From Tectiglobus sp965215755 (lineage in GTDB: Bacteria; Pseudomonadota; Alphaproteobacteria; Rhizobiales; Hyphomicrobiaceae), in NCBI GenBank assembly GCA_965215755.1, contig OZ244119.1, forward strand, positions 186,001 to 250,000: a DNA stretch of 64,000 nt, in the 5' to 3' direction. The notes below the pieces were generated by a model, which saw nothing but the letters and a program-made list of their open reading frames with translations, was not told the origin of the DNA and did not search any database. Below are positions 26,660 to 35,830 of the stretch, in pieces. Every line of letters begins with the position of its first letter. Position 1 is the first letter of the stretch. The position numbers were made by a program, and so were the translations under genes.

Positions 26660-29419
26660 ATGGCGCAGCAAACGAAAAACAGAAAAAACAGCGAGCAATC
26701 GTCCGGCGCACAGAAGGTGCCCGCCGGCGTGACGCCATCTATGGCGCAGTATCTCGAAATCAAAGCCGCGAATCCTGACAGCCTCCTATGGTATCGGATG
26801 GGGGACTTCTACGAGCTTTTTTTTACCGATGCAGTTATTGCAGCTGAGGCGCTCGGTATTGTGTTGACCAAGCGCGGCAAGCACCTTGGCGAAGATATTC
26901 CGATGTGTGGTGTGCCGGTGGTGCGCGCAGATGAGTATTTGCAGCGCCTCATTCGACAGGGATTTCGGGTCGCCGTTTGCGAGCAGCTTGAAGATCCGGC
27001 CGAAGCGCGCAAGCGCGGCTCCAAGGCCGTCGTGCGGCGCGATGTCGTTCGATTGGTGACGCCCGGCACGTTGACTGAAGATGCGCTGCTTGATGCCAAG
27101 GCTCGCAACTATCTGACGGCGATTTTCGCTGAACCCGGCGATCAGGCAGATTATGCTCTTGCATCTCTGGATATATCGACCGGCGAGTTCGAAGTTGGGG
27201 TCATACCGGCCTTGGATTTGACCGGGGAACTTGTTCGCCTACTGCCAGGTGAGATCTTGTCAGTCGATGCAGTGATCAAGAGCGCGGAGGTTGAACGCAC
27301 TGCGCACCTTATCACAGCAGCACTCACGCCCGTCGCGGCAGTGTCCTTCGACAGCCTCAGCGGCGAACGCCTGATGCGTGATTACCTTGGGGTGGCGGAT
27401 CTCGGCGCATTTGGTGAATTCTCTCGCGGAGAACTTGCTGCCGTTGGTGCGCTTCTGACATACGTCGATCTTACCCAGCTGGGCAAACGGCCGACCGTAC
27501 GGCCACCACGCCGGTCAGGCCGTGGCGCGACCATGATCATCGACGCCGCCAGCCGCTCTAGCCTGGAGATCTTGAGAGCTACGAACGGTGACAAGGCCGG
27601 ATCACTGCTCTCGTCAATCGATCGTACTGTGACAGGCCCTGGAGCACGCGAACTTGCCGGATGGGTCTCCAGCCCGCTGCGGGACCTCTCGGCCATCGCA
27701 TCACGGCAGGATGCTGTCACGTTCATGGTTGAAAGCCGTGATCTGCGGGAAGATGTCCACGGGATGCTGCGCGGCGCACCCGACGTCGCACGTGCGATCT
27801 CGCGCTTGAGCCTTCAGCGGGCAGGTCCGCGCGATCTCGGCGCAGTCCGCGATGCGATTGCGACAGCGGCTAGCTGCGCCCGAAGGCTTGAAGACGAGGG
27901 TGGTGCCGTTGGTCTGCCCTCGACACTCAACGATATCGCCGGAAAGCTCAATGGTCCGCCTGATGAGCTCGCCCAGATGCTGACCGCAGCACTTGTTGAC
28001 GAACTACCCTCACTGAGGCGCGAAGGCGGTTACGTGCGCCCCGGTTACAACCAGGCTCTCGATGACGCTTTGCTTCTTCGCAATGATAGCCGCAACGTGA
28101 TGGCCAGTCTGGAGACCAAGTATGCCGAGGCCTCAGGCATCAAGACACTCAAAGTCCGGCACAACAATATTCTTGGCTACTTCATTGAAGTGACGGCTGC
28201 TAACGCCAAGCCAATGATGGAAGAGCCGCTCTCGGATTTGTTTCGGCATCGCCAGACGATGGCGAATGCCGTCCGGTTCACAACCGTTGAACTGAGTGAG
28301 ATTGAGGGCCGAATTGCTTCGGCTGCGGAACGTGCTCTGGCTATTGAGAACGATGTCTTCGCAGATCTGGCCAACGCGATCGCCGAGCACGAAGGCCTCC
28401 TGAATGCTATGGCCTCTTCCCTGGCCGAGTTGGATTGCATCACGGCGCTCGGAGAACTCGCCGTTGATGAAGCTTATACGCGGCCAGTTGTGGACGATTC
28501 TTTGCACTTCGACATCCGCGGTGGTCGACACCCTGTGGTTGAACAAGCCTTAAAAAAGGAACTCGCGGGACCATTCATTGACAACGACTGCTGTCTTGTG
28601 CCGGTTGCAAACAAGGATAACCCTCAAGGCTACGATGCTCCAGCAGCTGGCCGCATCTGGCTCGTGACCGGTCCGAACATGGCAGGTAAGTCAACATTTC
28701 TGCGCCAGAACGCTCTGATCACCCTGCTTGCACAGATTGGCTCTTATGTCCCGGCCCAGTTCGCACATATCGGTGTTGTTGATCGCCTATTCTCTCGGGT
28801 GGGGGCATCTGATGACATCGCGAGCGGCCGCTCAACATTTATGGTTGAAATGGTTGAAACGGCAGCAATTCTCAATCAGGCAACCGAGCGTTCGTTTGTC
28901 ATCCTCGACGAGATCGGCCGTGGAACTGCGACGTTCGATGGCCTCTCTATCGCCTGGGCTACGGTGGAAAACCTGCACGATGTCAACAAGTGCCGCGCAC
29001 TCTTTGCAACGCACTACCACGAACTAACCGCGCTTGCGGACCGCCTTGGCGAAATCGCGAACGTCACTGTTGATGTCAAGGAATGGAAGGACGAGATCGT
29101 CTTTTTGCATAAGGTCCGACCGGGCGCTGCTGACCGCTCCTACGGTATCCACGTCGCGCGACTGGCAGGTTTGCCGTCAGCGGTTACGGCACGTGCAAGC
29201 GAAGTTCTTGAGCTTCTTGAACAGGAGCAGACAAATGGGAAGGGAAGCGCTGCCCTCGATGAACTCCCGCTTTTTGCTGCTGTGCGTGAAACCGCGGAGA
29301 CCAAGGCATCTCCACTTCAAGATGCGATCACATCGATCAACCCCGACGAATTGACACCGCGCTCAGCACTCGAATTAGTGTATCGTCTGAAAGAGATTTC
29401 ACGCGAAGCTGACGAGTGA
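26660..29419 (+). CDS. mutS: DNA mismatch repair protein MutS
   Basis: Recognises mismatches and starts methyl-directed repair. The N-terminal mismatch-binding motif is RMGDFYELFFTDA (about 46-58). The ATPase domain has Walker A GPNMAGKSTFLRQ (about 671-683) and Walker B FVILDEIGRGT (about 747-757), followed by ATHYHELTAL. At 919 residues it is slightly longer than E. coli MutS, mainly through an N-terminal extension of about 28 residues, normal for Hyphomicrobiales. glnD starts 4 bases after its stop. Confidence 0.97.
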   Translation: MAQQTKNRKNSEQSSGAQKVPAGVTPSMAQYLEIKAANPDSLLWYRMGDFYELFFTDAVIAAEALGIVLTKRGKHLGEDIPMCGVPVVRADEYLQRLIRQGFRVAVCEQLEDPAEARKRGSKAVVRRDVVRLVTPGTLTEDALLDAKARNYLTAIFAEPGDQADYALASLDISTGEFEVGVIPALDLTGELVRLLPGEILSVDAVIKSAEVERTAHLITAALTPVAAVSFDSLSGERLMRDYLGVADLGAFGEFSRGELAAVGALLTYVDLTQLGKRPTVRPPRRSGRGATMIIDAASRSSLEILRATNGDKAGSLLSSIDRTVTGPGARELAGWVSSPLRDLSAIASRQDAVTFMVESRDLREDVHGMLRGAPDVARAISRLSLQRAGPRDLGAVRDAIATAASCARRLEDEGGAVGLPSTLNDIAGKLNGPPDELAQMLTAALVDELPSLRREGGYVRPGYNQALDDALLLRNDSRNVMASLETKYAEASGIKTLKVRHNNILGYFIEVTAANAKPMMEEPLSDLFRHRQTMANAVRFTTVELSEIEGRIASAAERALAIENDVFADLANAIAEHEGLLNAMASSLAELDCITALGELAVDEAYTRPVVDDSLHFDIRGGRHPVVEQALKKELAGPFIDNDCCLVPVANKDNPQGYDAPAAGRIWLVTGPNMAGKSTFLRQNALITLLAQIGSYVPAQFAHIGVVDRLFSRVGASDDIASGRSTFMVEMVETAAILNQATERSFVILDEIGRGTATFDGLSIAWATVENLHDVNKCRALFATHYHELTALADRLGEIANVTVDVKEWKDEIVFLHKVRPGAADRSYGIHVARLAGLPSAVTARASEVLELLEQEQTNGKGSAALDELPLFAAVRETAETKASPLQDAITSINPDELTPRSALELVYRLKEISREADE

Positions 29420-29423
29420 CATC

Positions 29424-32195
29424 ATGGATGCCGTTGCGCATAGTACACCACCCTACTTTGACCCTCACGCTCTGCGCGAGGAACTCACGGCGATCTATAA
29501 GAACGCGGATCATGCTGATGCTGCGCGCCCTGAAATCCTCGCCCGCCTTAAGAAACTGGTATCGCAGGCCAGGGAAGCCGCCCGCGCGCAGTTGCATCGA
29601 GATGGAGACGGTGCGGCCTGCGCCGAAGGCCTCTCGCAATTTCAAGATGACCTGATCCAGCTGATCTACGACTACACAATTCACCATGTCTATTTTGCAA
29701 CGACCAACCAGTCAGATGCAGAGCAGATGGCTATCGTCGCAACCGGCGGTTATGGACGTGCGATGCTGGCTCCCGGTTCAGACATCGATCTTCTGTTTCT
29801 CTTACCCTATAAGCAAACGCCTTGGATTGAGAGTGTCGCCGAGCACATCCTGTACCTCCTCTGGGACCTGGGCTTCAAAGTGGGTCACGCTACGCGGACG
29901 ATCTCACAATGCATTAGCCTTTCGAAATCTGACTCAACAATCCGAACTTCTTTGCTCGATGCGCGACTGATTCTGGGTGACGAAACGCTCTACGCGCAGT
30001 TTGAGACTCGCTTTCAAACCGACGTCGTTGCCGGTACCGCGCGCGAGTTCATTGCAGCGAAACTGGCCGAACGCGATGACAGGCACCAACAAACAGGCAC
30101 AAGCCGCTATCGGGTGGAGCCCAATGTCAAGGACGGCAAGGGCGGCCTCCGAGACCTTCACACACTGCATTGGCTCAGCAAATACGTAGCCGGGAGCGGT
30201 GTGGGTAGGGAGACCGTGGCTGACGGCACATTCACGCAGGAAGAAGCGCAGACTTTCCGCCGCTGCAGAGATTTTCTATGGACTGTACGCTGCCACCTTC
30301 ATTTTGAGGCCGGCCGCGCGGAAGAGCGCCTGTCGTTCGATATGCAGCCCGTGATTGCCAAGAACCTTGGTTACCGGGAAGCCGAAGGCTTGCGCGCAGT
30401 TGAGCGCTTCATGCGGCACTACTTCCTGATCGCGAAAGATATCGGAGAGCTGACAGCAATCTTGTGCGCCAATCTTGAGATTCAGCAGCTGGCTGCAACA
30501 CCGACGTTGACGAAATTGCTCAACCCGATGAACTGGTCTGTACGACGTGAAGTCAGGAAAACCACTGAATTCAAGATCGAAGGCGACCGCATTACCATCA
30601 ACGACAACAAGGTTTTCGAGCGTGATCCGTTGAACCTGCTTCGGATCTTTACTCAGTCGGCAAGGACTGGCGCCTTCTTTCATCCCGAAGCCATTCGGCT
30701 GATCCGTCAATCGCTCCGGCTCATCGATGACAAAGTGCGTAATTCACCGGAAGCCAATCGGTTATTTTTGGAACTCCTGACGTCGCGGAAGTCACCAGAG
30801 TGGATACTACGGCGCCTGAATGAAGCCGGCATCCTGGGACGGTTTGTTCCTGAATTCGGGCTTGTTGTCTCGATGATGCAGTTCAACATGTATCACCACT
30901 TCACAGTGGACGAGCACCTTTTGCGCTGCGTCGGTGAGTTGTCCTCGATTGAAGCCGGTGACCTGGCTGACGAGGTTCCACTTTCAACTGAGATCATTAG
31001 CTCCATTCAGAACAGGCAGGCGCTTTATGTTGCCGCCTTCCTACATGATATCGGCAAGGGACGCCCAGAAGACCATTCGGTGATTGGTGCGGAGATTGCG
31101 CGCAGCCTGTGTCCCCGGTTTGGATTATCGAGTGCGGAAACGGATACCGTCTCCTGGCTTATACTTGAGCACCTGACGATGAGCGACATCGCGCAGCGAC
31201 GCGACCTGTCCGATCCAAAGACCATTCGCGACTTCGCCGATATCGTTCAAACGCCGGAGCGCCTGAAGCTACTGCTGTTGCTGACAGTGGCGGATATTCG
31301 TGCTGTTGGGCCTGGCACCTGGAATAGCTGGAAGGGCCAATTGCTGCGCCAGCTTTATTATGAGACCGAAGTGCTGGTGTCCGGCGGGCATACGGCGGAA
31401 ACCAGGGAACACCGAGAAGCTGCAATCAAGGCACAGCTGCGTGAAGCTTTGCACGGTTGGGCGCCGGCCGACGTCGATGCCTTTATTGACCGCCAATACT
31501 CCGATTATTGGCTGAGAACTGAACTCGAAACACAGATCGCCCATGCAAAGTTGGTCAACGATGCTGAGCGGTCAGGTGAACAGCTCGCGACTGCCTTTAC
31601 GTCGGATACCTTCAAGGGGATGACGGAACTGGCCATTCTCGCGCCCAATCATCCACGCCTTCTAGCGCTGTTTGCCGGTTGTTGCGCAGCGACTGGTGCA
31701 AACATTATTGGCGCACAGATCTCATCCACGCGTGATGGCTTTGCGCTTGATACCTTTGTGCTGCAGCGGAGTTTTGTCGACGACGAAGACGAGACGCGGC
31801 GCACGCAGCAGATCAGCCGGACAATTATCAAAGTCCTCAAAGGTGAAGCGCGGCTGCAAACCTTGCTCGATCAGCGCCGCATGCCGGAACCGCGCATTCA
31901 TGCTTTCACAGTTGAGCCTGAAGTGGTGATCTCCAACACGTGGTCAGATCGTTTCACGGTGATTGAGGTCAGCGGCCTCGATCGTCCTGGTCTGCTCTAC
32001 GATCTAACCAGTGCGATTTCCGACCTGCGACTGGATATTACTTCAGCACACATCACCACCTACGGCGAAAAAGCCGTCGACGTTTTTTATGTGACCGATC
32101 TGACAAACAAAAAGGTTGTTGATCCCACGCGTCAGGTTTCGATTAGAGAACGGTTGACGCAAGTGCTGGCTGATGAAACGGCAGATGCTGCCTGA
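29424..32195 (+). CDS. glnD: Bifunctional PII uridylyltransferase / uridylyl-removing enzyme
   Basis: Nitrogen sensor that uridylylates PII proteins when glutamine is low and reverses this when it is high. The nucleotidyltransferase motif GGYGRAMLAPGSDIDLLFLL lies at about 107-126. The HD hydrolase site reads FLHDIGKGRPEDHS near 540-553. Two ACT domains close the protein (about 733-800 and 843-915, with LDRPGLLYDLTSAI in the second). 923 residues is the usual length in this order. Translationally close to mutS. Confidence 0.97.
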   Translation: MDAVAHSTPPYFDPHALREELTAIYKNADHADAARPEILARLKKLVSQAREAARAQLHRDGDGAACAEGLSQFQDDLIQLIYDYTIHHVYFATTNQSDAEQMAIVATGGYGRAMLAPGSDIDLLFLLPYKQTPWIESVAEHILYLLWDLGFKVGHATRTISQCISLSKSDSTIRTSLLDARLILGDETLYAQFETRFQTDVVAGTAREFIAAKLAERDDRHQQTGTSRYRVEPNVKDGKGGLRDLHTLHWLSKYVAGSGVGRETVADGTFTQEEAQTFRRCRDFLWTVRCHLHFEAGRAEERLSFDMQPVIAKNLGYREAEGLRAVERFMRHYFLIAKDIGELTAILCANLEIQQLAATPTLTKLLNPMNWSVRREVRKTTEFKIEGDRITINDNKVFERDPLNLLRIFTQSARTGAFFHPEAIRLIRQSLRLIDDKVRNSPEANRLFLELLTSRKSPEWILRRLNEAGILGRFVPEFGLVVSMMQFNMYHHFTVDEHLLRCVGELSSIEAGDLADEVPLSTEIISSIQNRQALYVAAFLHDIGKGRPEDHSVIGAEIARSLCPRFGLSSAETDTVSWLILEHLTMSDIAQRRDLSDPKTIRDFADIVQTPERLKLLLLLTVADIRAVGPGTWNSWKGQLLRQLYYETEVLVSGGHTAETREHREAAIKAQLREALHGWAPADVDAFIDRQYSDYWLRTELETQIAHAKLVNDAERSGEQLATAFTSDTFKGMTELAILAPNHPRLLALFAGCCAATGANIIGAQISSTRDGFALDTFVLQRSFVDDEDETRRTQQISRTIIKVLKGEARLQTLLDQRRMPEPRIHAFTVEPEVVISNTWSDRFTVIEVSGLDRPGLLYDLTSAISDLRLDITSAHITTYGEKAVDVFYVTDLTNKKVVDPTRQVSIRERLTQVLADETADAA

Positions 32196-32372
32196 CAGAT
32201 AGACTGTGCTGCGCCGGCATGAGCGGTCACCCGGCACATTGTGACATGTGCATTTGGCTCCGCATCAGTGTCGTGCTGCTCTACTTTGTTGCAACTCGTT
32301 CAGATCAATTTCTTGGTCAGAGCGTAGGCTTTCCTGCACAGATTCTTCGGTTCAACAAGCATCTTCACAATA

Positions 32373-33215
32373 TCAAAACGGGCCGTAGAATGCTCTCGCA
32401 TTATGGATCACCGTGTCGAGTTCGCCGGTGGCTTGGATTGCTGCCCACAATTCGCTGACTTGCATGCCAGAATAAGCGGGGTCATCTTCGCGATGTCTGC
32501 GGATCAATGATTTGTCCTTCTGCCCCAGATAGAATCGCAACCCCAACGTGGCGCGAGTCTCACCGTGGTCGTGTAAAACACCACTTGCGATCATGGATAC
32601 AGACGTGCCAGCGTTTCCATTGAATGCCCATTCACCCCCCACTTTGAACTTATGGTCGCGATACGCGTATGCATGCCCCACGTTCAGCCTAAGGTTTTCA
32701 GTTGCGTAGTAGGCAACCGTCGCATGGCTCTGGAATTCAGGATCAAGGAAATCGCCACTGCTCATACCGACAACACTTTCGAGCGTGATGCGGTCCCAGT
32801 AGAGTTCCCCCTCAAGAGCGGCAAAATGGGAATCGAGGCCGCCGAATTCGGCAACGTGTATTGTATGGCCATAAACACCGAGCAAAGCGCGAGACGGGTC
32901 GCGCCAAAACAAATGCATGCCCACTCCGAAAAACGGAACCTGCCCAAGAATGTCTGCATCGGCCTCAGCAGCTATAGCATCAACCTGCAAGCCGACCCGT
33001 TCGCTGAGGGGAATTGCGAAACTCCCGCTTCCCCATTTCATGTCTGCTTGATCAAATGAATAACCGACGGTCAATTTCCCGTTGACCCCATCCACAGCCG
33101 GTCGCGAATCGGTTGAATCCTCAAGAGGCGCGACGGGTTCGCTCGCAGTCGCGGTTGCAAGAGTGAATGCAAGACAGGCGAACCCAATAGCGATTTTCTG
33201 AAGTAGGTTTGTCAT
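32373..33215 (-). CDS. Exported paralogue 1 of a tandem family (unknown function)
   Basis: 280 residues from the ATG at 33215, which has GAGGT 7 bases upstream and begins a signal peptide (MTNLLQKIAIGFACLAF, cleavage near ATAS). The mature protein opens with a PAVDGVNGKL block. It then has many short alternating hydrophobic strands with GMHLFWRDPSRALLGVYG in the middle, and ends its conserved body with LGLRFYLGQKDKSLIRRHRE. That pattern suggests an outer-membrane or periplasmic beta-rich protein. After RRHREDDP it has a private tail (AYSGMQVSELWAAIQATG...). I recognise no named family. Confidence 0.8.
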   Translation of the reverse strand: MTNLLQKIAIGFACLAFTLATATASEPVAPLEDSTDSRPAVDGVNGKLTVGYSFDQADMKWGSGSFAIPLSERVGLQVDAIAAEADADILGQVPFFGVGMHLFWRDPSRALLGVYGHTIHVAEFGGLDSHFAALEGELYWDRITLESVVGMSSGDFLDPEFQSHATVAYYATENLRLNVGHAYAYRDHKFKVGGEWAFNGNAGTSVSMIASGVLHDHGETRATLGLRFYLGQKDKSLIRRHREDDPAYSGMQVSELWAAIQATGELDTVIHNARAFYGPF

Positions 33216-33225
33216 GGTTGGCACC

Positions 33226-33372
33226 TCATTGAAGACAGCCGAGTTGACCAGTGCATATGCTGGACCCTTCCCAGCGGCTATTGGTGATGGCGTTGGCAGC
33301 GTCGCTAGTTGCAATGGCCAGGATCACCTGCGGATCGTCTTCTCGATGACGGCGGATAAGCGAATACTGATT
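33226..33372 (-). pseudogene. Orphan C-terminal fragment of the same family
   Basis: Between an in-frame TAG (33373-33375) and a TGA (33226-33228) the minus strand reads NQYSLIRRHREDDPQVILAI and about 28 more residues. The first part matches the junction DKSLIRRHREDDP that ends the conserved body of all three flanking paralogues. The rest is a fourth, different tail. There is no start codon and no body sequence upstream, so it is either the remnant of a lost paralogue or a stored tail segment. It ends 10 bases before the start of paralogue 1. Confidence 0.7.
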
Positions 33373-33605
33373 CTAAATTACAGCTAACTGTATAAATTCA
33401 CTGAGTAGAGCTTCGTTATGCTGTTTGCGCAATTCTCAGAGTGAATTGGAGCGCGATCGACGGGCCTCTGCAGAAAAGAGATTTGTGCGATGGTCGAATG
33501 TCGAACGTTAATTGTCTCGATCGAGCCAAAACCTTTGGAGGCGAAGCCAACTGCAATTGGGGACCAAGCGTCAGATGCGCTACACGTGTGCGTTTCGCAT
33601 ATCCG

Positions 33606-34523
33606 CTACCTCCCGAGGAATTGCCCACCCTGACTGAAGACATCGATCTTCCGACCAAGGAATTGACCGTTTTGGCTGAAGACGTCGATTCTGCGACCTA
33701 GAATTTGGCCGCTCTGGTCAACAATATTGATCTTGCGACCCAAAAACTGTCCCTGTTGCGGGCGAAGAATTTGCAGGAGACGAATGCCTGGCGGATCATC
33801 CTCGCGATGGCGCCGGATCAACGTCTTATCGCGCTGACCAAAGTATGCATTCAGGCTCAATGTGATTGCGGCTTCTCCGCTGTCATCCAAGGCACCTTCT
33901 GCGGATATCGACATTGCATTGCCACCGTGTCCACCGATAGCCCACTCGCTGCCGAACAGCAGATTGTGTTGTTGGAATGCGTAGACATGACCGATGTGGA
34001 CGTTCACGTTGTCAGTTGGATAGAACGACAGGCGTGCGCGGTCCGTAAAGCCGCCATCAATCAGCTCACCATCTTCGTACCCAATCATCGCATCGATAGT
34101 AAACCGGCCACGATAGATCGCAGCTTCGCCACCCCAGGAGTAAAATCCAAAGCCTCTGAAGACATCGATGTGAACATAGTCACCGTAGATGCCGAGTAGT
34201 CCTTGTGAGGGGTCGCGCCAGAAAAGGTGCGCTGCACCGCCATAGACAGGCACATCGCCAAGAAAGCTCAAGTCGGCGCTTGCGACGCCACCATCGAGCT
34301 GCAGACCGAAGTGATGTCCTAGTGGAACCGCAATAGCCCCTGTTCCTCCCCAGGCATCCGTGCCTTCGATTGCCTTTCCCAAATTTAGCTTTCCATTTAT
34401 GCCATCGACCGCGGGTTTGGCTCTTGAATGATCGCTGTTTTCTTCTGCGCTCACCATGCTGGTTGCGAGCATAGGCATTGCAATCAAAGCGCTTATAAAA
34501 AGCGACGTCAGCGAACGTGCCAT
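33606..34523 (-). CDS. Exported paralogue 2, with a repeat tail
   Basis: 305 residues with a signal peptide (MARSLTSLFISALIAMPML, cleavage near VSAEE). The body matches the neighbours: PAVDGINGKLNL, then GGAAHLFWRDPSQGLLGIYG, and the end FGQRDKTLIRRHREDDP. Its private tail holds 3.4 copies of a 14-residue unit of the type GQFLGRKIDVFSQG (residues 258-305). The alternating short strands suggest a beta-barrel or beta-sandwich in the outer membrane or periplasm. Function unknown. Expression is likely from its own promoter, since 182 bases separate it from paralogue 3. Confidence 0.8.
   Translation of the reverse strand: MARSLTSLFISALIAMPMLATSMVSAEENSDHSRAKPAVDGINGKLNLGKAIEGTDAWGGTGAIAVPLGHHFGLQLDGGVASADLSFLGDVPVYGGAAHLFWRDPSQGLLGIYGDYVHIDVFRGFGFYSWGGEAAIYRGRFTIDAMIGYEDGELIDGGFTDRARLSFYPTDNVNVHIGHVYAFQQHNLLFGSEWAIGGHGGNAMSISAEGALDDSGEAAITLSLNAYFGQRDKTLIRRHREDDPPGIRLLQILRPQQGQFLGRKINIVDQSGQILGRRIDVFSQNGQFLGRKIDVFSQGGQFLGR
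33609..33752 (-). repeat. 42-bp tandem repeats coding for a 14-residue unit
   Basis: Units read GQFLGRKINIVDQS, GQILGRRIDVFSQN, GQFLGRKIDVFSQG and a partial GQFLGR before the stop. The DNA units are similar but not identical, so the array is not very recent. Confidence 0.85.
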
Positions 34524-34705
34524 AGCTAGGGTTCCTCGTGGCTGTGTTCCGAGAACAAGCGTTGAGCTTCTTCGAATCTCTGAGTCCTGACTGAGGCTAT
34601 GATCGCAAGCCGAGCATGCGTTATGCCATTTGCGAAATCCCGGAAAGATGAGAGAGCCTTACTGATTCTGCGCCCCGCGATACGGCATCGGGGAGTGCTA
34701 TCGTC

Positions 34706-35584
34706 TCATTGGGCTGCAGTAGGTATGTACCGCGAATAGATCAGTATGATTTTATCGGATGCATCGTTGCGACATGAGTGGATGCAGTTGTTATTGTAAA
34801 GAAGATGCAACTCCGTGTGAACGTCAGCTGCTGCTGGATCATCTTCTCTGTGACGTCGCAACAGAGACTTGTCGCTCTGGCCAAAGTAGAATCGTAGTCC
34901 TGCCATCGCGCCTGCGTCGCCGGTCTCGCTGACAAATCCATCGACAAACATAGAAGACGCCGTCGCGCGGCCAGCGGCAGGCAGCCCCCACTCACCGCCA
35001 GTAATGAAGACATGATCTCCGTTCTTAAAGGTATGTCCGGCCTGCAGAGCCAGTTGGTCGGTAGGATAGTACTTGGCAATTGCAATGCTCAGGAATCCCG
35101 TATCGACATCACCTCCCGATACCCCGGCCATGCCTTCAACTGTGAATCGCCCACGGTAAACCGCACCCTCGGCCGTCAAAGCATAGGTCGTCAATCCACC
35201 AAAGACGTCGGCATGCAATACTCTCGAATAGATGCCTATGAGACCCTTAGATGGATCCCGCCAAAAGAGATGCGCAGCGCCGCCGAAAACACCGATATCT
35301 CCAAAGGGCCCTGCATCAACCTCGGCTGCTACACCATCAAGCTGCAGCCCAAATTGGTGTCCTAGCGGAAAGGTGATGGCTCCGACCGCACCATAGGTTT
35401 CTGTCCCATCTGCGGCGCCGACGAACGATAGTTTGGCGTTTATGCCGTCGACCGCGGGCTGAACTTGAGTGACAGAGATCTCACCACCGGTGGGCTCGCT
35501 TGCACCTACTGCCGTGACTGCCATAGCTGCACAGCACATGATGATGGCCAGATGCTTGATTGCTGAAGTCATGTCCGCTGTCAT
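34706..35584 (-). CDS. Exported paralogue 3 of the tandem family
   Basis: 292 residues from the ATG at 35584, chosen because GAGGGGG lies a few bases upstream; a signal peptide follows (AIKHLAIIMCCAAMAVTAVG). The body has PAVDGINAKLSF, GAAHLFWRDPSKGLIGIYS and the end GLRFYFGQSDKSLLRRHRE. The private tail (AAADVHTELHLLYNNNCIH...) contains two Cys and resembles neither other tail. It is most upstream of the three on the minus strand. The upstream sequence is AT-rich and probably holds the promoter. Function unknown. Confidence 0.8.
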   Translation of the reverse strand: MTADMTSAIKHLAIIMCCAAMAVTAVGASEPTGGEISVTQVQPAVDGINAKLSFVGAADGTETYGAVGAITFPLGHQFGLQLDGVAAEVDAGPFGDIGVFGGAAHLFWRDPSKGLIGIYSRVLHADVFGGLTTYALTAEGAVYRGRFTVEGMAGVSGGDVDTGFLSIAIAKYYPTDQLALQAGHTFKNGDHVFITGGEWGLPAAGRATASSMFVDGFVSETGDAGAMAGLRFYFGQSDKSLLRRHREDDPAAADVHTELHLLYNNNCIHSCRNDASDKIILIYSRYIPTAAQ

Positions 35585-35830
35585 TGCCCCCTCACTCGAC
35601 TCTCCAATTTTTTCGCGTATCACTCCACGAGTCCTACATTTATAGAGACAATCTCATTTATTCTTTATGCTGTAAATCAGATAAGTTATTAATACGCCGC
35701 TGCACGCGTAACCTGTGGATGATGTTTGCAGGCATAGATCTCCCGCTCTCCGCGAAAACTGATTAGGCTTTCCAAATTGCCCGACCCGCTCGGGAACCTG
35801 ATCAGCCAACGAATGCGCGAGGGAATGCAC

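Noticed and set aside
29934..30710. Antisense frames inside glnD
   Set aside because: Shadows of a well-identified gene in a moderately GC-rich genome.
33609..33752. Regular repeats that could suggest a CRISPR array
   Set aside because: The repeats are contiguous, without spacers, and in frame with the protein.
34660..34705. CCCCG / CGGGG hairpin after paralogue 3 as terminator
   Set aside because: Stem is short and asymmetrical and no T-tract follows on the minus strand.
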